A stretch of DNA of 64,000 nt from Sarcomyxa edulis (taxonomy: Eukaryota > Basidiomycota > Agaricomycetes > Agaricales > Mycenaceae), in contig QUOL01000006.1 in NCBI GenBank assembly GCA_009761415.1, forward strand, positions 434,001-498,000, in the 5' to 3' direction. Both the position numbers and the translations under genes were made by a program. The first letter of the stretch is position 1. Every line of letters begins with the position of its first letter. The notes beneath the pieces were generated by a model that saw nothing but the letters and a program-made list of their open reading frames with translations, was not told the origin of the DNA and did not search any database. This document shows, piece by piece, positions 22,325 to 33,674 of the stretch.

Positions 22325-23755
22325 ATGCACAGGAATCGGAATATCAAACCAAGTCTTCGACCTGGCCTAAGTCTTCCATTCACATTTCGCAGCCCTAGCA
22401 CGTATCGCCCAGTATCATGTGCAATTTATAGAGTGCAAAGTCTGCAAGTCTTACGTCTATACACCTCTCGATGTCTTCGTCGGCAGGCTGGTGGTTATCA
22501 TATCACCATACGACCTGGCATGCACTTGTCTTTCCCCCCATTGCCACCTAAACCTTCTTATCCACCGCCTCTCATTGGGGAAGAAGCTATGAACTCTTAT
22601 GTTATTCCACTTTACCTCCGATCGTGGGGGATCTATCCCAAAGCTGCCACCAAAGGGTCAACGCACCACACCTGGCCGGGGCTCACCCGTATTTACAACA
22701 TGAAAGACATCACCACAGCGCGGGAGTTTTTCAAAGATATTGTCGAAATCTGCAAGAAGGAACAGGTATGCGCGGGTCTCCCGAACAACTATCTGATATC
22801 GGTGCTGACTTTGTGTCCTGCCCGTTGTAGCATGATCTTCAAGGTCTCAGCATCACAGGGAGTGATCTATATGTCCACTCAAGCACGTTCATTCTTCCTA
22901 ACAGTGTCGGAATCACATACAGTGACATCCGTCTAGCGCTTCTCATAGAATCCCGATTCGAGGAACGTTATGCCGCAGATCTTCCTCGCTATCAAAGACC
23001 TGTTTGGCTACCAAAATCGTGGAGTCAATTCGTCGGACATCGATCAATAATATACAAGCACGAACGCCCTACCAGTGGTGTTTTTCCTCGTCCTTGCTTC
23101 ACACCGCCCATTCCTCCTCTCCCCCTTGACTCTACAGGGCGTCTACACGACGATGATATCTCAAAATATGTTCAGCCGATGTACGATCGCCGTTGGTTTG
23201 TCTTCCATCGGTTCAGGATTTTCCTCGTTCCACAGACAGCGTACGAATTCAAATATCGATTCACACGCCTTTGCAAAACGTTCAAGCTCCCAAGTTTGGA
23301 GGCGCAACATCGTTTTACTGATAAGGCTATGGATTTATCGATAAACGAGACGGTACATGCTTTCTTTTCTACAGTGCCTAATAAAAACACTAAGATACCA
23401 ATCAATGCTTCAGGGCTCGGTCGACGTCGATATGTGCAGCGATAGACTCGTGACAGTTGGATGCTCGACTAGAATGCAGCATCAGGGCGAGAATCATATC
23501 TCCATCGCTGACGTTCGCCTCGCTATCCTGGTGGAGACTATGTTTGAAGAGAGTTTCCCCACCAGCGACTCGGAATCGACCTGGAGGCCACCAGCTTTAT
23601 ACCGCTCAACCATGCCTGGGACTGTTGCTGAAATTGAACGCGAATGGAAGCGTTACGTCCAAATTATGAAAGAAAGACAGATAGAAAAGCACAATACTAG
23701 AAAGGAAGGTCTTGTAATGCCTTTGGGTTTCGGAAAGCAGATTCTTCCGGAATGA
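22325..23755 (+). CDS. Two-domain pterin-4a-carbinolamine dehydratase (DCoH)-like protein
   Basis: Three exons (22325-22765, 22831-23352, 23414-23755) give 434 residues in one frame. A basic, Arg/Ser-rich N-terminus could target mitochondria. Domain 1 (about 115-195) has W-PGLTRIYNM, a helix with AREFFKDIVEICKKEQHD, a strand region, and GITYSDIRLALLIE. This is the order and spacing of the PCD fold, whose end is usually G(L/I)(T/S)xxDxxLAxxI(D/E). Domain 2 (about 268-370) repeats the pattern with RWFVFHRFRIF, ENHISIADVRLAILVE and a similar central strand. The family's catalytic His-His-Pro is HDL here, so dehydratase activity is doubtful. The C-terminus is a basic helix (EREWKRYVQIMKERQIEKH). 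Assignment is by pattern, not by search. No link to the metabolite genes is evident. Confidence 0.6.
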
Positions 23756-24172
23756 CTCATCACATATATACTCGTACGCTTCCGTTCCATGTATGGCAGC
23801 GTCCCTAATGACCTTCACCTTTTGATAGGATACAAGGCGATCCTGATACGCGCACTCATCTTTGGATCGACACAATCTAAGCTCGAAGCGCCTTTAATTC
23901 GACTTCGGGCTCGAGACACCCCAAGACTCGACATACCTACATAGGTACAGCTGACGCCTCCCATCTGACCTGCGCTGGACACAAAGGGGAAAGCACCTAC
24001 TGAACAACTGACGGAGGGCGCTACATTTCACTAATGGCTACGTACTTGACTGATGCTCGAGTGTGCTTTATTAAATGAATACAATTGCAAGGCATTCGGA
24101 AGAGATTATGATACATGTATTCCATACGAATCTGATACAAACCTCGTGAAGTCCATTCTTTATCTGAACAAA
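23756..24172. other. Intergenic between convergent genes
   Basis: About 400 bp separates the stops of the PCD-like gene (+) and the thioredoxin-like gene (-). It presumably holds both 3' UTRs. No other feature was recognised. Confidence 0.4.
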
Positions 24173-24634
24173 TCAAAACCAGCCCTTACTTTCTTTGGGT
24201 TCTCCTTTCCCTTCCCCGTCTCTCTTCTGCCGAATAGCCTCCAGAATTCCTTTGACACCGTCCACGTCACCAACACTCGCCTTTCCACCTGTCCAGTCAA
24301 CGACGATAGGCCATTTCAATGCATTCAGGTTCTTCGTCGCGAGCTGAGTAACTCCCGCTACACTCTGAGGGTCCTCGGATGTAGTCGGAGCTGAAGGGTG
24401 CGCAGAGAGAAACGTGGATGCAGGGAGCGTAGAAGGAGATGATTTTTGTGATGAGAGGTAAGAGAGTATTGTTTTAAATTGCTCTGGTGTGGGTGGTTTC
24501 GATTCGACAACTTCTAAGTCAAATTGGAGCGGTGGGGAGGAGGGCTTGGTTGATGGGTACGGGCCCGACAACGAAGCTCGCAATAGTGCTAAGGCCTTGG
24601 TAGATGGAGGCGAAGACGGATTATGGCTAGACAT
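24173..24634 (-). CDS. Fmp46-like (DUF1687) thioredoxin-fold protein, putative mitochondrial redox protein
   Basis: This is a single-exon protein of 153 residues. The N-terminus is Ser/Pro-rich. The middle (FDLEVVESKPPTPEQFKTIL) and the C-terminal block NALKWPIVVDWTGGKASVG followed by VKGILEAIRQKRDG match the fungal DUF1687/Fmp46 pattern (PIVVDW..G.A...D...V..IL..). That family is annotated as putative mitochondrial redox proteins of thioredoxin fold; its exact role is not established. The start at 24634 is the first ATG of the frame. It is a conserved single-copy type gene, so likely a bystander. No CxxC pair is visible. Confidence 0.7.
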   Translation of the reverse strand: MSSHNPSSPPSTKALALLRASLSGPYPSTKPSSPPLQFDLEVVESKPPTPEQFKTILSYLSSQKSSPSTLPASTFLSAHPSAPTTSEDPQSVAGVTQLATKNLNALKWPIVVDWTGGKASVGDVDGVKGILEAIRQKRDGEGKGEPKESKGWF

Positions 24635-25159
24635 AGTACGGATTAGACTTTGGAAATATCTGGTCGTGTATGATGCTCACAATATCGATATTTGAGGCTA
24701 TGTTTCGTTCAAAATGAGTTTCATGAATTTTACATCGAAGTCCTCTGAGTTGGGACCTATATTGCAGGGTACTTACTAGAGAGCGCAGAAAGCCTGAGTA
24801 TATCGACATTGACGTGTGAATTGGCGAGTTTTGAGGTGAGGAATAGAATCAGGGACGAAGAGGTGTCGCCTCGGATCCGGCCCATCATCCGAAGGACCCC
24901 GCTTTCACAAAGTGCCACTTGCGTTCTGTGCAATTCGTTGTACAGGTCTTGAAGGAAAGAATAACTCAAATTGTATGGGTATACATGCCAGAACGCGAAA
25001 TTTTGGGAGCCGTTTGAGTTGCGGTCAAGTATAGTACGCGAGTTCGATGAACGTCAACAGGATACTACGGATGCATTCAATGATTCATAGCGCACAGGCG
25101 AATAGGATACAAGAAGACAAAGAGTAAACAAATGAATGTAATGATGACTTGTCGAAGAA
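24635..25159. other. Intergenic, no gene recognised
   Basis: There are only short frames without motifs between the Fmp46-like start and the MFS stop. It presumably holds the Fmp46-like promoter and the MFS 3' UTR. Confidence 0.4.
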
Positions 25160-27547
25160 TCAATCATCGTGTAGAGCGGTAGGGCTCTTGTTTCGCAACT
25201 TTGCACCGAAGAACCAGAGGATTGAGATCCTGTCATAGAGCATGTCCATATTAGTCGTGTGGCGTTGTGAGGAAAGTGAGAAGCGTACATCGGAAGACCC
25301 AAGACCAATGCGCAGGCCGCGAGGATAGTGTTACCTGCTCCATATCCCAAATTCCTGTACCTTTGTAGAAATCAGGTATGTTGGCGATTCAAGGCATGCA
25401 TGAGTACTCACATGGAGGGGGAACACAACGGCAGTGCGAATCCAACAAGATAACGCAGCAGAGATAATCCACCAAGAGCTGAAAGAATAGGTCACCCATA
25501 GAATTGGAGCAACAGCAAATGTATTCGAACCTGGGGCTGCACGCACGGTATACGTGTCGATGATGTACGTTTGTATGGCCTGATAGTTGATGGCAATTCC
25601 AATTCTGGCTAGATGTGAGAACAAAGCTTCAGAATGAAGCGATATTGTTTACCCTGTAAGAGCAAGGCCCTAATGACAGAGTGAGCATTCCGAGGCGTAC
25701 CATGCAACAGGGAGAGAGAGTTTTACGATATCTGGGACTATCCAATGGACTCGAAATTTCGCAGTCCAGCCTTGACAAGATAGCGGTCAGTATGTAGTCA
25801 TCAAAGCCTAGATATTCTGCAAACTCACCGGTTAGAAGAAGACCTACAGGGATGAGGACGGTCGCAGGGAGCATCATCGCTGCCAATTTGCAGACGTCAG
25901 TCCTCGTCAGTGTGGCGTAAGTGAAAGTGACTCACGCAACCTAAATTCTGGCCGGCCTTTTTGTTGAGCTCTTTGAGCAAGAAGGGAGCGTATCTTATCA
26001 AGATACATATTGCTCAATTGTGCGCCACCGTATAAGCCGATTCCAACAAAGGCAAGGTAGTGAAGTCCGGCAATTCCAATGCTCTGACCGTAGATAAGAA
26101 CGTATATATCTGGAATGGAGGTCAACAGCACTGCGCGAATGAGAGATTGTGAGTGCGGATTTCTTCCCAAAGGGTCAGGTGCGTACGCACAGTACACTAA
26201 ACCTGGCATTGCGAAGTCATCAACCAGTCGTGGCATAGGATCGTGGCATCTTACCGTAACTAAATGGGAGACGATCAGGCAATCGCGACGCATGATATCT
26301 CGAAACAAAATGACGTACATGAACGCCAGATAGATTCCCAGTAGTTGGGCAGTAGGCTCCGTGAGTATAGGCGCGATAGGATACATGAGTTGCTTCGCAA
26401 TCGAGGGTTTGCTGATATGGAAAGATTGATCATGAGAGCGCTTTACAGATGCAAACTTCCATGTGCCTACTTGTTTTTGTTCTGTTGCGCGACTGTGACG
26501 AACGTAGTATCCTGATTTCCGGAGTCATTCTCCAGCTTCTGTAGCAGGCGTGCCTTACGAGCAAGTAATAATGGCGCGAAGGCTAACATAACGGGTTGAG
26601 CAACTGATACGACGAACGAGCTCGAGAGAAGGGCTCACTTTCCTTCAACCAGATGAAGGAGACGATCTGTACTACACCTGCGGTTATAGTCGTCGACCAG
26701 AACTGAGACGCGAAATCAAGATTTGCAGAAGACAGCAATGCAGAATTACCCACAACCCATTTCCAAGTCGTAGTACTAGCAATCCACGCCCCCGCGATGG
26801 GCCCGATGATGGGACCTAGCAAGGGTGCTAAGGCGTAGAGAGTGACTGCACGGCCACGCTGATCCACACTCCAGCAATCGTTGATGACTCCACCTCCGAT
26901 CTAGACTGATAATGTGAAGAGCTAGCCATTATGAGAAGTTGGAGATATCTTACGGCTAGAGGTGCACTTCCTCCAATCCCTGCGAGGAAGCGAAAGGCTA
27001 ATATCTGGCTGGGTGTCCTTGCAAAGCCGCAGGCAATGTTAAAGACTAGATACAGAGATAAGCATGATCTCTCATTCAACGAACCGCGTGCTCACCGATG
27101 TAGAACATGTTGCCGCCCTGCACCACCCGTGAGCGACCAAATATCTGAGACAACGGCCCGAAAAACATCGGACCAAACGCTATCGTATTGGTGTCAGTAC
27201 AGACAAATCCCTTGAAGATATGGGTCACGTACCGTATGCTAATATAAAGATTGAAGTCAACAGTGGCTGGAATACTGAGTTTGTGTCGCCAAGGTCTGCT
27301 GCCACCTGCTTCGAAGCAGGCGCAATCATGGATGAAGTGATTGGAGAGAGCATCGTGTAAATCGATATAAGACCTGTAGCGAATCATTTTTGTTTGTACG
27401 TCCAGCTAAGTGTCGAGACGCAGAGTGAGCTGACTGATATTGATTTCATTTCAATACGTACTTCTTTGGGTTTTGTGGGTCATCGTCTCCGTCCCAGTCC
27501 ACGATGATCGTAGTAGGAGGTCTATGATCGAACGATGGGGTCGACAT
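25160..27547 (-). pseudogene. MFS transporter (DHA1, polyamine/multidrug type) with in-frame TGA
   Basis: This is a proton-antiport efflux permease of the plasma membrane. The ATG at 27547 leads to DDDPQNPKNW restored over an intron, the DHA1 signature before helix 1. The next exon reads WTYKQK, then TGA at 27384-27386, then FATGLISIYTMLSP. The family has KW at this point, so TGG has become TGA. Everything after is well kept: GPLSQIFGRSRV, FRFLAGIGGSAPLAIGG, DQRGRAVTLYALAPLLGP, SIGIAGLHYLAFVGIGL, TGWTAKFRVHWIVPDIG, INYQAIQTYIIDTYT, ALGGLSLLRYLVGFALPL and LRNKSPTALHDD. The exon structure at 26140-26330 is also irregular. It is either a very young pseudogene, a read-through or strain allele, or a base error. 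If intact in life it would be the pathway's exporter. Confidence 0.7.
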
Positions 27548-28496
27548 AGCCCAGACGTCAGGATATGGTGTAGTTGCAGGAACATCTTACAATCATATAG
27601 TCAATCACGATCTTCCATCGGAAAAATCTATGTTGCATGCAGTCAACCTCTACGCTCATAGGCACGAATTTGGAGGCCGCGAAGCATATGATGGAATCGC
27701 GTAAGCCTTTTCTAGCAAGATATCTCAACTGATCCCGAATTCTGGAGGAGTGATTTCGGGGTTCATCGGGCAGAAGCAGATACGGATGGTAAATTCCAAG
27801 TAAATATGGATACGGTCCAGCCAAGATTACGAAGAGCAAGCGCAGGAGATGTCAAAGTATCTGTCGAGTCCTCGAAAGAGAATTTCCTGAGCATAAAAAA
27901 GCGTGCACAGTCAAACTTGAGAACATGACCGTAAGAAGTACGGAGTCGGCCCAGATTTGATTGGGTCACCGTGACCGTGGCCGGGATTTGTGCCTGTGTG
28001 TTGTGGAGGGCGTCAGCGTGTCTTCAAGTTTCCGAACTTCCCTGACGCCGGCGGCAGTGGACGATTTGAATTCAAATCGTCCATTCGAATCATTTGACGT
28101 CGACGGCAATTCTTCATAGCAGCAGTACGTCCTCAGTCCAACCGTCGACGGAATCCCAGGGCAACCTCAGTCTTCATATGTCTTAATCGGCCTCGAACAA
28201 TTTCGAAACAGCTCTGCGTTGACCATGTACAAGCCGAGACTGGGAACCTCCATCAGATTTGATTTATCCAAATTTGGTCTCCTCGTCTATATATATGTAG
28301 TGAGTCTTGCAATCAGCCTGTCAACTCTAGTTGTGGCCGAGTTCTCCGCACCGAGCGCGCCCTATTAGCCGTGCACCCCGTTCTTCGTCGACCGAATCAA
28401 TTTCAGGTTGCTGACAGCACTGACGATCTCAGTTTCATTTAATCCATGCCGTACGTCAACAATTCCATCTTTCTTCACTCTACTACACCATTCTGA
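27548..28496. promoter_or_regulatory. Divergent intergenic promoter between MFS transporter and O-methyltransferase 1
   Basis: This 949-bp head-to-head region contains the long palindrome at 28058-28083, listed separately. No coding exon is supported. A TATATATA stretch lies at about 28288-28296, roughly 200 bp before the O-methyltransferase start. Confidence 0.5.
28058..28083. promoter_or_regulatory. 26-bp perfect palindrome, candidate operator
   Basis: The half-site TGGACGATTTGAA is followed immediately by its exact reverse complement, with no spacer. It lies 414 bp before the O-methyltransferase 1 ATG and 511 bp before the transporter ATG. A perfect 26-bp palindrome is not expected by chance in a window this size. 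It could bind a dimeric transcription factor serving both genes. The function is inferred. Confidence 0.6.
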
Positions 28497-30428
28497 ATGC
28501 TGCGATCTGATTTATCACCCCTCCGTCAGCTAGCGGACATCATATCGAGATCGGTTGACGCTATCGATACAAGCTTCAAGGAAAATCACCTTGCGTATCC
28601 CGACCTCGACGCGCCTTTCGATCCAGCATCCCCTTCCGAGATTGCGTCTACGGCCCCTGACATTGTTCAGGCAGGGCTACTCATCGTTGCTGCATGCGCA
28701 CAACTCATATCTACAGTCAAGATCCCCGCTCATTCAGTGTATGATGTCGCTGGAGGAGTAAGTGACACTGTATAAGCTCGTCTTGCGTGCCACATAGCTC
28801 ATATTTCGACTTTCTTCTAGTTCCATGTATCATCTTCTCTCCGAGTTGCGTTGGAAAGTAACATCGTCGAGATATTACGCGAAAATCCACAAGGTCTGCA
28901 TGCCAAAGACATAGCTGCGCAGAATGGGATGGATCCTACCAAGATTTGTAAGTCCATATGTTGTGTCTATGCTCATACTCTCACGACCTCGACGTAGCCC
29001 GAGTTCTCCGACTACTTGTTACTCATCATATGTTCTCCGAAATTGCCCCGGACACCTTCAAGAACAACAGACTTTCATCTATGATGGACAGTACGAAGTC
29101 TGTGGAAGAGATCAAGGCCAGGTGAAGCTCTACTGAGGTAATGACACGAGTCAAACAACGTTGACGAACATTGGCATAGGCCGGAAGATAAACATGTAGG
29201 CACTCCTGGGTTTGGTGCCTTGATGGAACATACGTACGTTTAATCGGTTCTCAGTCTGTCCTCCAGATTACTGATCTTGTTATTTCAAGTGCGGACGAGG
29301 TCTTCAAAGGATCTGCTTATATGACGGAGCTCTTATTAGATCCCTCTAGAGGACATTCAGAGGCCCCAGAAGACAATCCGATGAGCGTCCGTATCACGGA
29401 CTTCTCCTCAGTTGGGGTGTGATCTGACTCTCTACACAGTATGCACTTAAACTCACAAAGCCATCTTGGGAATGGTACGAACAACCTGGAAACGAGGGTC
29501 GTTTCAAGCGGCTCGCCTCTGCCATGGAAGGCTCGGCGAAGACGGATGCTCCTGATTCTATACTCAAAGGTTCGTATCAATAACTACCTTGATCTATTCA
29601 TGCCTGCTCTAAGCTTCTATTTCTGTAGGTTTCGAATGGGCGGACCTAGCCCCTAGGTCTCTCGTCGTGGACGTTGGAGGTGGATTAGGCCATACGACCG
29701 CCACGTTATATCAACAACACCCGGGGTTAACATACATTGTTCAAGATCGAGCCGCCGTGATTCAACAAGCTAAAGACGTACGCTTTTCTTCCTCAATTAC
29801 CTTCCAGAGAAATCTCATGCGTAGTGCTCAAAGCATTGGAACAGAACATCACCTGCTGCTCTCGTTGATGGTACAGTCAAGCTAGAAGCTCATGACTTTT
29901 TCAATCCTCAACCGGTCAAAAGCGCTTCTGTGTTCTTGCTACGGATGATCATTCATGATTATGGAAGACTCAAGGCGACAGAGATACTCACCCACCTCCG
30001 CGCTGCGGCCACTGCCGATACGAAGTTGCTTCTAGTTGAGCAAGTATGTAAACCAAAGCGCCCTTGGTATTCGTCTTTCCTGACATAACGCAGGTCATGG
30101 CATACGCATGCCCGGTCGAAGGCTCTCAAGCTATCAAAGGTATCGTCGAGAACGAACATTTCATAGCCCCGAAGCCTCTGCTTCCCAATCTTGGCAAGGC
30201 AAATTCTTTCGGCTATCTCGTGGACTTCCAGGCAAGTTTCTCAACTATGTATCCATCTTATCTGAAGCCTTCTGACTTGTTGACCTTCAGATGTACGTGG
30301 GCCTCAACGGCGAGGAACGCACTCTGGGATCCTTCGTCGAGCTTTTAGAAGGCGCGGGGTGGAGAATCACTCAAATTTACACCATTCCTGGATCGCCACG
30401 CAAACAGATTCTTGCGGTGCCCATTTGA
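28497..30428 (+). CDS. SAM-dependent O-methyltransferase 1 (COMT-like, plant/fungal class)
   Basis: This enzyme transfers a methyl group from SAM to a hydroxyl, typically phenolic. The ATG at 28497 starts an N-terminal dimerisation part (LRQLADIISRSVDAID), followed by a winged-helix region (FHVSSSLRVALESNIVEIL, IAAQNGMDPTKI, ARVLRLLVTHHMF). The catalytic domain has LVVDVGGGLGHTT (SAM glycine loop), IVQDRAAVI (acidic residue region for the SAM ribose/adenine) and RMIIHDYGR with the likely catalytic His. It ends AGWRITQIYTIPGS..LAVPI at 30428. About nine introns splice in frame, including one that joins AKD to CSKHWNRTSPAAL. It is intact and is a paralogue of O-methyltransferase 2 on the other strand. 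It shares a promoter with the MFS gene. Confidence 0.92.
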
Positions 30429-30669
30429 TTACAAGGAGTCATGTCGTATACTATCCGAATGTGGCTTTAGTAGACTCTACTCTTTACCATCTGATGCCAC
30501 TCACAGACACGGGATGCCATACATATCATCACGCAAGACCACATATGTCAATCTGCGCCCAACTTACATGATGGGAGGGAAGATCATAAGCTTACAGACA
30601 AACAACGACTTCAAGATCAGGAGTTGACCGAAATATGCATAGGAATAGCAACACACTAAGCTAGCTGTA

Positions 30670-33600
30670 TCAGACAGGAATCATATCGACATCCGCTGGA
30701 TCTTGCGTCACTTTCGACTGATCCATAAGATATGACAGTGTGGAAGTGTTCTCCTCGCACCTGAAAACAAGGTAAGAATGAGAACACACAAACAAGATTC
30801 GAAGGACCCACAGTCTCGATATCGACTGCTCAGAATCCGACAGTCCCTTCTGCAACGCTCTGAACACGCTAGCATATTCCCCAGACCGATCCCGCAGATA
30901 CCGCCCATGGGCCATGAGCAGTGTGTTCACCCAAATCAGATCGAACTCTAAATGCGGACTTCGTTCTAAGTGATCGGCTACGAATCGCAATAATGGCGGG
31001 ACATAGAGAACTGGGACTTGACGTGCGACTAGTCGAATGTCTCCCCGTGGTACACCCTCGTACACCTTTTGGATAAGAGGTTTTTCGTTCAGTCGGAACG
31101 CCATCACGAGGGCCTTGAGGTACTCCCGAGACGAGAGGACATCAAGGATGGATTGGGGAGTGAGGTCGATCGTGAGGTCGAATGGGTCGAACGAAACGGT
31201 CTCGTCAAGTGAGTAGATGAGTAACCCTTCCGTGGACGCAGCCGCCCACGCTCTCCCCGTGGGTGAGAATCGAACACATTTTGTCCGAGCTTCCTGACGA
31301 TAGCGACGTCTGGACATATCCCCTGCCCCTCGCGTCGCCCCGGGCAAAGTGATATCCAATCTATCTTCCAAATCGCTCTCATCCCCACGATTATCGATCA
31401 AATCCGTATTTATCCCAGCCTCGTTGACCTTCCTACTATCCAAGAACTCCTGTGTCCCATCAAGCGAGAGATTTTCCGAGATTTGGAACTTTTTGACCAT
31501 CACACCCTCACCCTCGCGAACATCGTACAATACCACGTATTTGCTATTTCCTCCCGCAAGGACGCATCGACCATCGGCGGTGTATGCGAGACTGTTGAAC
31601 GATTTTCCTGAGGTGCTGTTCGCAGCCGTCGTACGATCGTCAGCTTTACGTCCACCAGATATATCTTTTCGACCTTCGATGACGTTGATCTGTTTTCCTT
31701 CTGCGACGTCAAAGAACATGATCTGTCCGTCGAGCGTAGATGCTGCGAGCTCTTTGCCGTCCGGTCTGAACGCCAGGGCGAGCACGTCTGAGCTGAGCGT
31801 AAGAGGCTCGACAGCGCGGGATCGGCCAAAGACGTTCCAGATGCGTACGGTGCGATCCCAAGATCCACTGGCTAGTTGGTTGGCGCCAGAAGGAGAGAAC
31901 GCGAGTGAGCTGATGGGCCCTTCGTGTCCAGCGAGGATGTCGAGAAGTTTCCCGGTCTGGACAGACCAAAGGAATACTTCGAAAGAGTCTGTCGATCCTG
32001 CAGCGACTACTTCACCAGAAGGATCTACTGCAAGACAAGAGAATTGGACAGGACTAGGGGAAGTGAAGGTACGGAAATTTCGGTAACGCACGAGATCGAA
32101 CGCACGGACTGTCCCATCCAGGGAGGCGGAAAAGAGAACGCTCCCGAGTTTCGCAAACGCAACGGACGAGACGGGTGCGCTGTGTTCGGTGAATGTGACG
32201 AAGCAGAAACCAGTGTGAGTGGACCATACTTTCACTTTCCCATCATCACCTCCAGTGGCGATGGTTTGACCGTCAGGCGCATAGGTGAGTGTGTTCATGT
32301 CGAAGAAGTGGCCTTGCTGTTTGAGGATGTACGATTCGGACTGCCATTCCCAGACGAGAAGCTGACCCAGCTTTCTGGCCCCGAAAGCGAGCCATTCTCC
32401 TGAGGGATTGATGGCGACGGAGGATATTTTTTCTTGTGAGATGCTGAGAGTGTGGATGTTGGAGAAGGCGGGCATCTCCCATAGACCAAAGACGCCGGTT
32501 GAGAAACCGACGATGAGGAGATTCGAAGATGGGTGGAAGGTAGTGCAGACCACTTTTGTCCCAGGTTGATTGAAGTAGTTTCTCTTATGGACTCCCCACC
32601 GAGTATTTGCGATCACATTCACGTTGTCGATGTGACGCGACGTCGAAGCGACAGGCTCACCGTCCAAATCTGAATCTAAATCCGAGTCTGAGTGGTTCGC
32701 GGTGACTTTGGCTTTCCACGTAAAGACTGCACCATCTCGGCTTACGGTGTATATCTACACGACAATTGGATATGTAAGCTCGGTGGCAGTCTGAAATGCC
32801 ATTACGCACCGTCTTTCCATCAGTCGAGAAGTATGCCCCAAGTACCGCATCTCTATGTCCCGCAAAGGTTTTCACTCGGAAGCCCTCGACGGTATTCAAG
32901 GTGAACAGCCGTGCAGTCATATCTCGTGACGTCGTGATGAAGCATCTGTGAAACGTTAGAGAGTAACCAGGGAAGGATAGGAAAGACGGACGGACGTGGA
33001 ATCCGGAGACCATTGTATACTCAGAACTTCATCATGATGGCCGGTGTAGGTTCGGTGGAGATTGAAGGGTGCGAATTCACGAACGAGGTGATTTGGAGTG
33101 CACCAAACCTGTACGTGAGAGCCATGTGTGACTGCTATATATCTGATGCTGGATGTCAAAACGAGACGAGACGATGGTCCACAATGGAATGGTACGCACT
33201 TTCCGTCCGGAGAGAACTTGATATCCCTGACGGCTTTGTGGAAGTTGAAATGATGAAGCACCACACTTCGTCTGAAGTTTATTAGCAGTGCACGGCCATC
33301 TTTCATATAGTCTGAGATGCGCTAAACTGTACGTTTGACGAGAAACTCACCTTCATCCACGGTTATCAGGACATTGGCATCCGGACTGAGCGCGAGAACA
33401 GCGATGTTCTTGCGGTTTTCGAGGGGTAATGTGCGTGATTTATTGCTATACAAATGAGCATCTTGACGGCTTCTGATCGATATAGGACACTCACTTGACT
33501 AGATCGAATACAGAGACTCGATTTCCAACTGGGCTAAGCAGAGAATTCCCATCCGGAGTGAAGAGTATATTTCCTTGCCGATATACAGTTCCGCAGATAT

Positions 33601-33674
33601 TGGAGAACTGTAAGCCAGTCAAATTCTGTATCAAGAGAGACGAATGAAGATCATACCTTGTAGTTCGCCTTCAT
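30670..33674 (-). CDS. PWP2: Periodic tryptophan protein 2 (PWP2/UTP1), SSU processome WD40 protein
   Basis: This is a nucleolar component of the UTP-B complex of the small-subunit processome, needed for 18S rRNA maturation. The ATG at 33674 gives MKANYK, then exons coding KFSNICGTVYRQGN and LLSPVGNRVSVFDL. Tandem WD40 repeats follow, for example FAGHRDAVLGAYFS, FTEHSAPVSSVAFA and LAGHEGPISSLAFSPSG with SGSWDRTVRIWNVF. These make the two propellers of the family. The C-terminal part from about LTIDLTPQSILDVL is the Utp12-type helical domain (EYLKALVMAFRLNE, VPVLYVPPLLRFVA). Total length is about 880 residues, as expected. Most of it lies in one long 3' exon. It is a housekeeping gene placed between the two O-methyltransferase paralogues. 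Confidence 0.95.

Noticed and set aside
29820..29890. Seeming stop and frame break in O-methyltransferase 1 after QQAKD
   Set aside because: Using the acceptor GCGTAG joins AKD to CSKHWNRTSPAALVDG, matching the paralogue, so the gene is intact.
31349..32086. 245-residue open frame on the plus strand
   Set aside because: It is antisense to the long PWP2 exon, has no family motifs, and its openness follows from codon use of PWP2.
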